Shown here: one piece after another, positions 1 through 9,620 of the stretch
Position numbering within the stretch: the first letter of the stretch is position 1
Layout: every line of letters starts with the position of its first letter
The notes under the pieces: model-generated
The model's database searches: none
Told to the model about the DNA's origin: nothing
The model's input: the letters and a program-made list of their open reading frames with translations, nothing else
Position numbers and translations under genes: made by a program
Assembly (NCBI RefSeq): GCF_002575655.3
Contig: NC_053039.3
Location: 217,577,622 to 217,641,621, forward strand
Length of the DNA: 64,000 nucleotides
Reading direction: 5' to 3'
Source of the DNA: Aegilops tauschii subsp. strangulata
Taxonomy: Eukaryota > Streptophyta > Magnoliopsida > Poales > Poaceae

Positions 1-174
1 GTGGGAGAAAAGGATGAACGAGGGAAGTACTTATTTCCAAATGTGGAGAGGGGTGCGATGTATCTTTTTGCAAAATTGCCATAGTTTTGTTCCTATCCGT
101 CAGATACAAATCAGAGGGCCTATATTGCAGGATGGCAGGCACACCATCATCCCTCGTTCATCCTTTTCTCTCAC
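1..174. mobile_element. MITE-like element with 25-bp terminal inverted repeats
   Basis: The first 25 bases and bases 150-174 are reverse complements with one mismatch (core GAGAAAAGGATGAACGAGGGA). This is the structure of a short non-autonomous DNA transposon. The left end sits at the window edge, so a target-site duplication cannot be read and the family is unknown. There is no coding potential inside. Confidence 0.6.
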
Positions 175-244
175 AAGATAAACTACTCATACAAATGCAT
201 CTTGATGTTCCATGCAATGCATGGGCATCTTGCTAGTAAGAGTA

Positions 245-284
245 GATAGATACATAGATAGATAGATAGAGATAGAGATAGAGA
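245..284. repeat. GATA-type microsatellite
   Basis: An imperfect run of GATA and GATAGA units. Confidence 0.8.
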
Positions 285-307
285 CATTCAAAACAATTGA
301 TGATTAT

Positions 308-871
308 GCATCTCAGTGATTCACATGTCAAAGCCAATATTTACCTCACAACTAAAGAGTAAAGAAAAACCGATCGATGCTGCTGACACCAAAGGGCGTT
401 CCATTCGAAAATATCAAACGCATGTCTTCTTGCTAATAACATCAATGAGCAAAATTTGACAAGGTTGTCCCATTCCAAAATATCAAATGCGTGCCTTTTT
501 GCATACATCAATGAGCAAACTTTGACAAGGTTTTCCCATTTCAAAATATCATATGCCTACGATTGTGCAATCGGGGGGGTTTGCCATTAGTTCAGACATT
601 GACATGGCACCTCGTGCTAAATAAACCAGCTATTCTTTTTGTGCAGTTCCACCAAAATCAACCGAATTTCACGCGTAGCTTCTATGATTTCGCCTTTATA
701 TGTTGCATCGCCTTGAACATATAGCCAGCTCCTTTCTTGTAGCTAATTTTTTGGCTGGAGGTGTAAACGAATGATTCGAGAACATTCGATGTGTTGTGCA
801 TGATGAAGTATAATGGGTACGAACCATCAGAACATTTTGTGTAGTTCCCATTGAAATCAAGCTGAGCACCC
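308..871 (-). pseudogene. 3' end of degenerate unknown gene, copy 2 (two repeated exons)
   Basis: Read on the minus strand, a splice acceptor (AAACAG) at 872-877 opens an exon at 871 running to a stop near 682. It encodes about 62 residues beginning with the motif AQLDFNGNYT. A second copy of the same exon motif (DFGGTAQKE) follows near 635-665 and hits a stop. The tail at 308-375 resembles 13410-13460 plus 13540-13575, so both regions look like 3' ends of sister copies. I do not recognise the protein family. The stops, and the divergence after the shared motif, suggest a decayed or exon-shuffled gene. Exon limits are inferred from splice consensus only. Confidence 0.4.
398..562. repeat. 66-69 bp tandem repeat, about 2.4 copies
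   Basis: Units start near 400, 469 and 534. Each begins with a version of CCATTCCAAAATATCAAA and ends with AATGAGCAAA...TTTGACAAGG. The repeat is in frame in the minus-strand 67-residue frame (a repeated LVK.CSLM...KRHAFDI.EW block), but that frame is probably an incidental reading of the DNA repeat. Confidence 0.7.
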
Positions 872-941
872 CTGTTTGCGTAAATACAAAAAATGATTAA
901 TAAAGCAAACTGTATTATGAATTTATAGTTTAAACATGCAC

Positions 942-1199
942 CTACATGGTCCATGCAGAGCACACTTTAAAAAAATGAAACTCACCACAAAGAATCCTAG
1001 AACAACATTGTACTTGCGCATCATAGCAAAAAAGATGGAAATCTATGAGTCCTTCTGAGCTGAAGTTAGTTTGGTCATCCTTCAACTTCTCCTTCTGATG
1101 AGAAGATAGACTGGGCTTGTTCATCCTGGCATAATCGGAACTAGTCACTTCACGCACTCCATATTCTTCTTCACAGGAGGATGATCTTGTTGTGCAAAG
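942..1199 (-). pseudogene. Candidate acidic/hydrophilic exon of the unknown minus-strand gene
   Basis: On the minus strand a possible acceptor (GCACAACAAG) at about 1190 precedes an open stretch of about 75 codons, rich in Glu, Ser and Lys (core SCEEEYGVREVTSSDYARM). It lies between repeated LDFSG-type exons on the same strand, which suggests it belongs to the same degenerate gene. I know no family match, and the exon could be spurious. Confidence 0.3.
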
Positions 1200-1565
1200 A
1201 CAAGAGAACAACTGAATGCTAGCATCGGTTTGCTTGAAAAAAATGGAAAGGAAATACCTAAAATAGCCATTACATTAACAAAGGGAGTAACTGATGAAAT
1301 GTATAGTCACAAAGAGATGCATCTCATCATTATCCTCATAGGAAATGATATGATACCAAACACAACAGCTCAACTTGAACTGTATTATTACTTCATTTTA
1401 TCAGTGGTTATAACGGTGGCAAACTGGTGGATCAATTTATTAGCAGCCTTAGATTAACATGCAAAATATTACCACTTTCTCATGAGAGTAGCTAAATAGT
1501 AGAACAACACCAATAGAGATGACAAAGCTCAATCATATGGATGAAATCCGTGGGCCGGTACCAAC

Positions 1566-1745
1566 CTTTGTCAGGAGGCTTATTGTGTAGAGCTAGCAGG
1601 TGAACCGATGAAGCACTTCTCGGGAACCATCCGTTATTATCTACTGTGGTTGCCATGCTTACTATAAACTCCTCAATTAGTTTAATGATTCCAATATCTT
1701 CTTGTGCAGCTCCACTAAAATATGTGTTATCTTCAAACAAGATCC
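1566..1745 (-). pseudogene. Repeated LDFSG-type exon of the unknown gene
   Basis: The minus-strand acceptor GCAAACAG at 1746-1753 matches the acceptor of the exon starting at 871. The exon opens into about 60 codons starting GILFEDNTYFSGAAQEDIG, and a possible donor (AAAG|GTTGG) lies near 1566. This is the least damaged copy of the repeated exon. The encoded protein is unrecognised. Confidence 0.4.
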
Positions 1746-1860
1746 CTGTTTGCACAAGTAGAGATAATTACATATTACATTAGGAGTGGCATCAAATCAC
1801 AGTGGCAAAACAATTGCTCGTTCCAGCCATAGCAATAAATTAAGATGCAAAACTATATCA

Positions 1861-1985
1861 TTACTTGTGTCACCACAGCTCCATTGCTTCATTACAGCAC
1901 CGGGAGTTGATTTTTGTTCTTCTTCTGCTTGTTCTTCCCCTTCATCACTTGGTTCAATAACAGAAAAGCTTCACTTTCAATGTAA
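1861..1985 (-). pseudogene. Candidate Glu-rich exon of the unknown gene
   Basis: The minus strand reads EPSDEGEEQAEEEQKSTPG followed by AVMKQWSCGDTS without a stop. Its acidic composition recalls the 942-1199 segment, so it may be a sister of that exon. It lies just left of the CACTA insertion point. No family can be named. Confidence 0.25.
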
Positions 1986-2015
1986 GATTTGGCATGTCAA
2001 TTAGGGAGCACAAGT

Positions 2016-2018
2016 ATA
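2016..2018. other. Target-site duplication ATA (left) of the CACTA element
   Basis: ATA immediately precedes the CACTACTGCAGG terminus and recurs at 9246-9248 directly after the CAGTG terminus. CACTA transposons make 3-bp duplications. Confidence 0.75.
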
Positions 2019-2179
2019 CACTACTGCAGGATGCTGCTAACGCGACACTACGATCAGAGACCCTTCGACGAAACTGTGTGCGATGCAATAATCACAAACG
2101 GTGGTGTAAAAGAACCGTCAAAAAAGGTGCAAAACGTTTGTGATGGGGAGCCATCAAACATGGTTCAGATTTTAGTTGC

Positions 2180-2500
2180 GTGTGCGATCCAGGGCATACG
2201 GTTCAGTCCAATGAACTGTTTGCGATGAGGCGGAACAAAAGAAACGGCCAGCCTGATGAAGGCGTGTGTGATATAGAGCATACAGTTCACTCGGATGAAC
2301 TGTTTGTGATTAGGCAACATAAAAGAAACGGTCAGCCAGATCAAGGTGTGTGTGATTGAGGGCATACGCTTCAGAAGGATTAACTGTTTGCGATTACGCA
2401 ACAGAACAGAAACGGGTCAGCCAGATCAAAGTGTCTGTGATTGATGGCATACACTTCACATGGACGAACTGTTTGCGATTAGCCACGACAAACTGAAACA
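2180..2500. repeat. Left subterminal tandem repeat, about 84-bp period, four copies
   Basis: The block GAACTGTTTGCGAT recurs near 2213, 2297, 2381 and 2466. Each copy is accompanied by AAAAGAAACGGYCAGCC, GTGTGTGAT and a GGCATACRSTTCA segment. CACTA elements commonly carry such subterminal repeats as transposase or TNPA-type binding sites, but function here is inference. The minus-strand 78-aa frame with a 28-residue period is just this repeat. Confidence 0.75.
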
Positions 2501-2957
2501 ATTAGATAGATCAACGTGTGTGCGTTAGACGGGCACACACATTCTAATTAAAAGAAGCGTGCGCGATGGTAATAACGAGCGCGCACGGTTGTTGGAACAA
2601 GACGTGTGCTGACATTGCCTATTTCGGTGCACCCTATGGTGCAAACGCCACGTACGCGGCCGAGAAGGTGTACATGCCCACGTTACGCCTTCCGGGAATA
2701 GTGCCGCACTTATAACCGTCAGTAAATTTTGAGCATGCGTCCCGTCACATTTTTTTAGAAGAACAGGGAGGCCACGTCCCGTCACATTCCAAATTGCAAA
2801 CCTGTTCACACTGATGAAAACCTAAACGGTTTCCCACTTAGGAGCGTATTACTACTCGGTTATAAATACTACTACTACAAGATGACTGCACATTCCTCCT
2901 CAACTCCTCATCCACAAAAACAAACAAGTCATTCATCATTGTTCCCTTGCGTCTGCC

Positions 2958-3628
2958 ATGGCCAGCGTGAGTTCTGGGTCGAGAGATTACCACCAGGGAG
3001 AGGCGAGCCTGGAAGCGGAAGCACAAGAGATGTCCACCTCGCCGAAAAAGCAGCCAACATGTCCAGCGGCGCGGCCGTAGCAGCAGAGAGGTCCCGCCGC
3101 GCCGCCGAAGCAGCACGGAGGTCCTGTCGCGCCGTCGATGCAGCAGACTAGTCCGACCGCGCCGCGGAAGCAGAAGAGATGTCCCGCTGCGCCGCGAATG
3201 CAGCAGAGATGTCCTCCCGTGCCGCGGCGGCCTGGGAAAATGTCTCGCGAGTAGGTGAGGACTCTTACAGGCGCATGCGTGCGCTCGTCCTTAGGCAGAT
3301 GGGTCAGATCTCCAATTGGGCGAGGTTGCGGGATGACCTGAAAGCCTCGTTTGAATAGTCTACCGGCGTCATCTGACAACTAAATGAGAGCAATGCGAAG
3401 CTCCGGGCCGAGCGTGACCTGCTGAGGCCGAAGATCGTTGGAAGTGCGGAGTAGCAGGAGCAGACCACTGCCTTGTTGAAGAGGACCGGCGTCATCGTTG
3501 AGAAACTTATGGACGAGAATGCCATGCTGCGCATCGAGCGCAGAAGGCTGGTGGAGGAATCCGTGGATGCTCTCAAGCAGCATCTTGAGGACAAGAAAGA
3601 TCTCATCGCCGCTCGCCACGGAGACTAG
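2958..3628 (+). pseudogene. Decayed ORF: ten-residue Pro/Ala/Gln repeats followed by a coiled coil
   Basis: A start in good context (GCCATGG) at 2958 opens MASVSSGSRDYHQGEASLEA and a Lys/Pro linker. At 3057-3236 a 30-bp tandem repeat encodes six decapeptides of the form CPAAPRKQQR, the first ending in an in-frame TAG. Near 3236 the coding sense moves to another frame, with a Leu/Arg/Glu-rich heptad-like stretch (RMRALVLRQMGQISNWARLR, then LRAERDLLRPK and LRIERRRLVEESVDALKQ). It ends at TAG 3626-3628. At least three further in-frame stops interrupt the coiled-coil part. It lies inside the CACTA element. I do not recognise a named family; it may be an element-associated protein or a captured gene. 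It is not expressible as a single protein here. Confidence 0.5.
3057..3236. repeat. 30-bp minisatellite, six copies
   Basis: Units of TGTCC-x-GC-GCGCCG-x-AGCAGAG type repeat every 30 bp and encode ten-residue repeats in the overlapping pseudogene. Confidence 0.7.
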
Positions 3629-4239
3629 TTCCCGCGGCCTGCAGCAACGCATCAAGAAAGTAGAGATCAGCGAGCCAGATCGTTTTCTTCCTTCTTCTTT
3701 TGCCCTTGTGTATTTCGGGTGTTGCCGCATGTGGCTTTTTTTAATTATGTTCCTAAATATGTAAGCCAATTATTATCCACTGTCATCGTCCTTATATTCA
3801 TCATGCTTGCTATAAGTCGAAGTCGATGCTATATAGGTCTGTCAGATCTTACATCAAGATCCGTGCAAAACTTTCTTTTTAGATTTTCATTTTTCTCTCT
3901 TAAATCTCAGTCCAGTGAGACATATAGCCACGCCATAGAACAGGTGCTCCGGCGCCATTAATGGAGACGTTGGGAGGGAGGTGCGCGGCGGGTAGCGGTC
4001 AAAGGGCTCTCCTGCCGATGAGCATGCGCAGGGGTCTGATCGCACGCCTCCCCTACTCAAATATCTACCCCTCACGACACCTCCTAGCCAATAAAAAAAG
4101 GGGACGCGTGGCGGCACGTAATTGGTAAGTAGAACGCCAACGGTTTCAATAATACTTGTGTTTCCGATTTGTAACATGACAGCACTTGTTCCAAAATGAC
4201 TTTGTTGATTGTTAATGTGTGCGCCTTCGCAAATCGGAT
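3629..4239. other. CACTA internal spacer
   Basis: I see no credible coding region here. The sequence carries the ORF 3' flank and an AT-rich segment leading into the 504-bp array. Confidence 0.5.
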
Positions 4240-6590
4240 AGAAAAATTACCACAACATGTTGGTGCCATGTCATGACTCATGCCAAGTTTCACGATTTTT
4301 CAGGCGTGATTTGGATTTACAGGAATTAAAAAACAAAGTTTCTCAATCTTTCCGTCCGAGCGACGACGCCCAGATGTTTGAATTTCATTCCCATCTCTTG
4401 CATAGGACCTAGAAATTCACCCAAGGACACACATGTGATTTTTCAAACAACTTTGGTGCACTGTAGCCTGTGCTTGTAGTTCAAATTTGAATTATGCACA
4501 TTAAATGCGCAGAAACTCAATTAATGTATTAAAAGGCCAAACGAACCCGGAATAATTCCAAAATTTAGCACGATACTTCTATTTGGTCTAATCTGCATGT
4601 GTAAAAAAATAAAGGCGGGAGAAGGCAGTGTACGTATGTCGTTTCGCACACGAAGGTGACACGTTCCCTCTTGGAACCACGAGCCTTCTTGAGGGACGCT
4701 CCGGTTTGCAAGAAGCTTACACCAAAGCTTGTCCCAATTCGGCCAAAAAATTACCGCAGCATGTTGGTGCCATGTCATGACACCACGCCAAGTTTCATTA
4801 TTTTCAGGCGTATTTTGGATTTACAGGAATTAAAAAACCAAGTTTCTCAATCTTTCCGGCCGAGCCATGACGCCCAGATGTTTGAATTTCACTCCCATCT
4901 CTTGCATAGGACCTTGAAATTCACCCAAGGACACACATGTGATTTTTCAAACAACTTTGGTGCACTGGAGCCTGTGCTTGTAGTTCAAATTTGAATTATG
5001 CACATTAAGTGCGCAGAAACTCAAATGTATAAAAAAGGCCAAACAAACCCGGAATAATTCCAAAATTTAGCACGATACTTCTATTTGGCCTAATCAGCCT
5101 GTGTAAAAAAATTAAGGCGGGAGAAGGCAGTGTACGCATGTCGTTTCGCACACGGAGGTGATATGTTCCCTCTCGGAACCACAAGCCTTCTTGTGGGAAG
5201 CTCCGGTTTGCAAGAAAAGCTTACACCAAAGCTTGTCCCAATTCGGCCAAAAAAAATACCGCAGCATGCTGGTGCCATGTCATGACACCATGCCAAGTTT
5301 CATGATTTTCAGGCGTGTTTTGGATTTACAGGAATTAAAAAACCAAGTTTCTCTATCTTTCCGGCCAAGCCACGACGCACAGATGTTTGAATTTCATTCG
5401 CATTTCTTGCATGGGACCTATAAATTCACCCAAGGACACACATGTGATTTTTCAACTAACTTTGGTGCACTGGAGCCTGTGCTTGTAGTTCAAATTTGAA
5501 TTAAGCACATTAAATGCCCAGAAACTCAATTAATGTATAAAAAAGGCCAAACGAACCCGGAATAATTCCAAAATTTAGCACGATACTTCTATTTTGTCTA
5601 ATTTGCCCGTGTAAAAAAATTAAGGCAGGAGAAGGTAGTGTACGTATGTCGTTTCGCACATGGAGGTGACACGTTCCCTCTCGGAACCACGAGCCTTCTT
5701 GAGGGAAGCTCCAGTTTGCATAGCTTACACCAAAGCTTGTCCCAATTCGGCCAAAAAAATACCACAACATGTTGGTGCCATGTCATGACACCATGCCAAG
5801 TTTCATGATTTTCAGGCGTGTTTTGGATTCACGGGAATTAAAAATCCAAGTTTCTCAATCTTTCCGGCCGAGCCACGACGCCGGATGTTTGAATTTCATT
5901 CGCATTTCTTGCATGGGACCTATAAATTCACCCAAATACACACATGTGATTTTTCAACCAACTTTGGTGCACTAGAGCATGTGCTTGTAGTTCAAATTTG
6001 AATTATGCACATTAAATGCCCAGAAACTCAATTAATGTATAAAAAAGGCCAAACAAACCCGGAATAATTCCAAAATTTAGCACGATACTTCTATTTGGTC
6101 TAATCTGCCTGTGTACAAAAATAAAGGCGGGAGAAGGCAGTGTACGTATGTCATTTCACACATGGAGGTGACACATTCCCTCTCGGAAACAAGAGCCTTC
6201 TTGAGGGAAGCTCCGGTTTGTAAGAAGCTTACACCAAAGCTTGTCCCAATTCGGCCAAAAAAATTACTGCAGCATGTTGGTGCCATGTCATGACACCATG
6301 CCAAGTTTCATGATTTTCAGGCGTGTTTTGGATTTACAGGAATTAAAAAACCAAATTTCTCAATCTTTCCGGCTGAGCCACGACGGCCAGATGTTTGAAT
6401 ATCATTCCCATTTCTTGCATGGGACCTATAAATTTACTGAAAGGCACACATGTGATTTTTCAACAAACTTTGGTGCATTGGAGCATCTGCTTGTAGTTCA
6501 AATTTGAATTATGCACATTAAATGCCCAAAAAGTTAATTAATGCATAAAAATGCCAAACAAACCCGGAATAATTCCAAATTTAAACACGA
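4240..6590. repeat. 504-bp tandem array, about 4.6 copies
   Basis: The marker TGGTGCCATGTCATGAC starts at 4261, 4765, 5270, 5773 and 6278, giving spacings of 504, 505, 503 and 505 bp. Each unit contains CAAAGCTTGTCCCAATTCGG, GATTTTCAGGCGTG, GAATTTCATTCSCAT, the small palindrome TTCAAATTTGAA and a GGCGGGAGAAGG block. The first and last units are partial. Copies differ by scattered substitutions and small indels, so this is a mature satellite-like array. Recurring 60-116 residue frames in it are repeat shadows. Whether the array serves the host transposon is unknown. Confidence 0.9.
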
Positions 6591-7290
6591 CACTCATGTA
6601 CTAGTTGCATGTTCACTTTACGTAAATCTTCTAGCAATTCAAACACCATCCTTTCCCTCTGTAACACCATTTTGTCTTTCAAAACATAATGAAAAATCAG
6701 GTATACAACAAATAGTTTACTACAAAGAATCAAGTGGGATGCGATATAAAATATCTTGGCGCACCGTCTTGTCTGGCTTAGGCAGGAAGCTTCGTCGTCT
6801 ACAGTCCACCGCCCCCACTTGGACCACACTTGCGCGTCAGTTTCTCGCGGCATCGAGTGAAATTTTTTTGGCACCACGGAAATATCTATCTCCCCGCCCC
6901 TCCCTCCTACCAAAAGCCACATTTCCACTGTTTCTCCTTGCTTTCCAAGTTCAAACCTTCATTGCTGCTTACTGGCAGCTCAGCCTCCTCGCCGGCAACC
7001 CTTCTTCTTGCAGCGTCGCCTCCTCGCCGGCGACCCTTCTTCTTGCTGTGCGGCCTCCTTGCCTCCGATCCTTCTTCTTGTTGCACGGCCTCGTTGATAT
7101 GGTCAGGTAATCCACACCCCACCCACACCATCCCCCTCCTTTCCTGTCCCACATGCCCCGACCGACGGAGCGACACCTTCCACCGAAATCACTGCATCCC
7201 TCCTCTAATTAAGCACCGCCCACAGCCATTTTGCATGCAGTATAACGTGGAGCTCAGTAGCATGCGGCCGCACGCGCGAACGAGGTCACC
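6591..7290 (+). promoter_or_regulatory. Presumed promoter and 5' leader of the B3 gene
   Basis: Downstream of the satellite array the sequence becomes CT-rich (runs such as CCTCGCCGGC and CTTCTTCTTG at 6980-7090), as in many grass 5' leaders. No clear TATA box is identified. A candidate donor (ATGGTCAG|GTAATCC) lies at 7098-7106, so a short leader exon may be spliced here. The 189-residue open frame across this stretch is low-complexity and I do not treat it as a gene. Confidence 0.3.
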
Positions 7291-7820
7291 ATGGCTACCA
7301 TGCGTGTCGACCAACAGATCTTGGAGGAGCACCTCGTCTTCGAGGCCACCGTCGACACCGCCAGGCGGTTGTCTACTTTAAAATACAGTTTGTGATGTTT
7401 TCTCGAGGCCACCGCCAGTTCCTTCTAGTGATTTCTCCTCTATAATGTGAATATGCAATCTGATGTTCAGTTAACAGTTTGGTCCTCTGAAATGTAATGT
7501 TCAGTTAACACTTTGGTCCAACAATTGCTACATTTCGTAGTACTGTTCTCAAGCATTCTTTGTTTTGTTAACTGTCTTATCTTCTAGTACATGTTTCTAT
7601 TCTGCAATGTCATGCTCAGTTAACTATTTTGGTTCATTTGGTCTGTTGTTCATTTAACTGTTTGGTTCAGTTCTGCAATTTGATTTTCATTTGTTGTGGG
7701 TACAATTTTGTATTGTTATGCATGTGACACCAATCGAATTTGGTTGTACTCAATACATATTCTGATAGTATGGCAACTCTCAGTTAACCTGATCAAGATC
7801 TTCCTTATGTGTGTTGCAGG

Positions 7821-8472
7821 GAAACAATGGGAGACACTGCGGTTTACCATCGAGGTTTGTTCAAGCAGGGTCCTTTGGCTAATAGAACATTATTGTGCAG
7901 TTGCAGGAATCATTCTAATATTTAGGTTTCTTACAATTTGGTCTTGCACGTGTAGGTCCTGCTATCAGAGGCTTAGACCCACACTGTTCGACCCATTTTG
8001 CATATGGGGAAATGAGATGTCCATGAATATCAGTCAAGTCAAGAAACTCAGAAAGATTGTTAGGATGAAGAAACTTGCGACGAATAACAACAAGATCTTT
8101 GTTTGCACAATGAAGAAGACATCAGTCAACTATAGGATGGTACCAACTCTTTTACCTTGTTTTACCCCTTGCGCCATTTCAAAATTTACAACATCGATTT
8201 ATGCATAGCTTTGTTTTCAGTACTTTTCAAAGCAGTTCATCGATGATTACCTCTCAAACCACCTGCATGGTCAAGAGGCGAGGAAGGTATTCATTCAACA
8301 CCCACGGTACAATATTGAAGTCTTGCTGAAGAGGACGAAGGTTGGGCGGGCAATTATCCATAGCCACTGGTCTAAAGTTGCAAGGACATTCAACATCACT
8401 GAAGGATCAATATTTGCCTTCCGCTTCTGCAGTTTACCAGATGAGATTCATCTGTCTATTTACCATGTATGA
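7821..8472 (+). CDS. B3-type DNA-binding domain protein, spliced (exons about 7821-7855, 7956-8139, 8221-8472)
   Basis: Exons are deduced from splice consensus. TTGCAG precedes about 7821. GTGTAG precedes 7956, and that exon ends ATG|GTACC at 8139/8140. TTTTCAG ends at 8220, and the last exon runs in phase from TAC at 8221 to TGA 8470-8472. The joined C-terminal product reads through a B3-like fold: KIFVCTMKKTSVNYRM, then YFSKQFIDDYL, then RYNIEVLLKR, GRAIIHSHWSKVARTF, NITEGSIFAFRF and a final strand LSIYHV. Known B3 proteins (plant transcription factors) have this order: strand, basic patch, 'GW/HW..F' helix, 'L.EGD..F.F' turn. The domain fills almost the whole protein and ends at the stop. 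The start codon and 5' exon are uncertain (ATGs at 7098, 7291 and 7827 are all possible). It sits inside a CACTA element and shows no stop in the three exons, so it may be intact cargo. Confidence 0.6.
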
Positions 8473-8760
8473 TGCTACTTTCCAAAGGTTTTCGATGCTG
8501 CATGTGAAACTTGGTGCTGTTGTGTAATGGCGTAACTGAGTGCCGAAGCTATCTGATGTAATTCGATTATGAAATCCTGGTTGCTTTTATACGGATATGA
8601 AATATCTGGCGTGTTTTATAAGAAATATCAGTTTGATTAGTACATGGATTATCAATAATAGGCTAATTACCCTGCTTATTGGCGTTTCTATTGCAGACAG
8701 TTACTCAAACAGCACCGTGGGCGATGAACTCAAACAACCCGCATTGTTTCTAGAAAGTAG
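8473..8760 (+). other. B3 gene 3' flank
   Basis: AT-rich sequence follows the B3 stop and probably includes the 3' UTR. No defined polyadenylation site is claimed. Confidence 0.3.
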
Positions 8761-8864
8761 GCGTGTTCGATCAACTAACAATCACACACGGCTTCCGGCA
8801 GCGAACTGGTTGCGTTAGGCCACCTTCCACAAAGGTTTCCACACAAAGAACTGTGTGTGATATA

Positions 8865-9066
8865 CATACCTACGGAAACGTTTTTCTAGGATTCACCGTG
8901 TGGGATGTACATACCTACGGAAATGATTTTCTGGGATTCACCGTGTGGGATGTACATACCAACAGAAATGATTTTCTGGGATTCACCGTGTGGGATGTAC
9001 ATACCTACGAAAATGTTTTTCTCGGATTACCGTGTGGGATGTACATACCTACGGAAATGATTGGGT
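8865..9066. repeat. Right subterminal tandem repeat, 45-bp period, four to five copies
   Basis: Units built on ACATACCTACGGAAATGATT, then TTCT-GGATTCACCGTGTGGGATGT, repeat every 45 bp. Because 45 is a multiple of three, the repeat stays open in frame as 15-residue repeats (TVWDVHTYGNDFLGF) in the 8763-9227 frame. I treat that frame as a by-product. The repeat differs in sequence and period from the left-end repeat. Confidence 0.8.
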
Positions 9067-9245
9067 TTCGATGCCTCGCCCGATCGCACACGGCCCAAGC
9101 CTGTGTCCCGGGAGGGCCTATCCCCGACGATTTCTGGGTCGTGTGGGAAGGACCCCCCTATCGCCCACACTCACTTGGCAACGGTTCCAAATGCCGTCGC
9201 GGAAAGGGGTTAAAACCGTTTGTTTAGCACGTCGTTGTACCAGTG

Positions 9246-9248
9246 ATA
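9246..9248. other. Target-site duplication ATA (right) of the CACTA element
   Basis: Matches ATA at 2016-2018 and follows the CAGTG terminus. Confidence 0.75.
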
Positions 9249-9339
9249 GCACTAAACAACCACATTAATTTTCTGATGATAGTAGCAAAATACATGACAA
9301 AAATTGTGAAATATCATTATCTTACCTTAACGGGATATA

Positions 9340-9620
9340 ACGGTGCACATACATATTGGAAGTCTTGTCTCCATTTGTGCAGTTCACTAAAATCAAGCAA
9401 CATTGCCATATACGTAGCATAACATATGAAAGCACACTGCACAATCATGTGAAAGAAGGGTAGAACTGACCTCTTATGACGCTGAATTCAAACAACTCAC
9501 AAGAAGAAGATCTGAAACAAATTTGCCAACACGGATAGGAAGTCAGATCTCCTCTTGTGTAGTTCCACTAAGATCAAGCAATCAAGCAACGTTGTCAGTG
9601 TGACATTTTGGTTGAACTAC
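9340..9620 (-). pseudogene. Two further copies of the LDFSG-type exon
   Basis: On the minus strand, the stretch near 9375-9405 reads MLLDFSELHKW, and the stretch near 9550-9595 reads LLDLSGTTQEEI followed by a stop. Both match the exon motif seen at 871, 1745 and 665 left of the CACTA element and at 13706 to the right. They are short, damaged and unsupported as separate genes. They show that the CACTA element landed within an array of this exon. Confidence 0.4.

Larger units (their letters stand above)
2019..9245 (+). mobile_element. CACTA-superfamily DNA transposon, non-autonomous, carrying a B3 gene
   Basis: The left end begins CACTACTGCAGG. The right end, read inward on the minus strand, begins CACTGGTACAACG. 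Both ends have TGCTAA at the same offset (bases 17-22), giving an imperfect terminal inverted repeat of about 28 bp. The flanking 3-bp duplication is ATA on both sides. Subterminal tandem repeats lie at both ends (84-bp units on the left, 45-bp units on the right), as is typical of this superfamily. No TNP2-type transposase ORF is visible in the 7.2 kb. The cargo comprises a decayed 30-bp-repeat/coiled-coil ORF, a 504-bp tandem array and a spliced B3-domain gene. The element splits the locus of an unknown minus-strand gene whose exon copies lie on both sides. Family name is not assigned. Confidence 0.8.

Noticed and set aside
2525..2809. 94-residue minus-strand frame in the CACTA left arm
   Set aside because: No domain; overlaps the subterminal region and other open frames.
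4240..6590. Possible CRISPR-like regular spacing
   Set aside because: Units are contiguous 504-bp tandem copies without spacer/repeat alternation, in a plant genome context.
6541..7110. 189-residue plus-strand frame before the B3 gene
   Set aside because: It starts in the last satellite unit and runs through a CT-rich leader with low-complexity residues.
8763..9227. 154-residue plus-strand frame with 15-residue repeats
   Set aside because: It is the 45-bp subterminal repeat read in one frame, since 45 is divisible by three.
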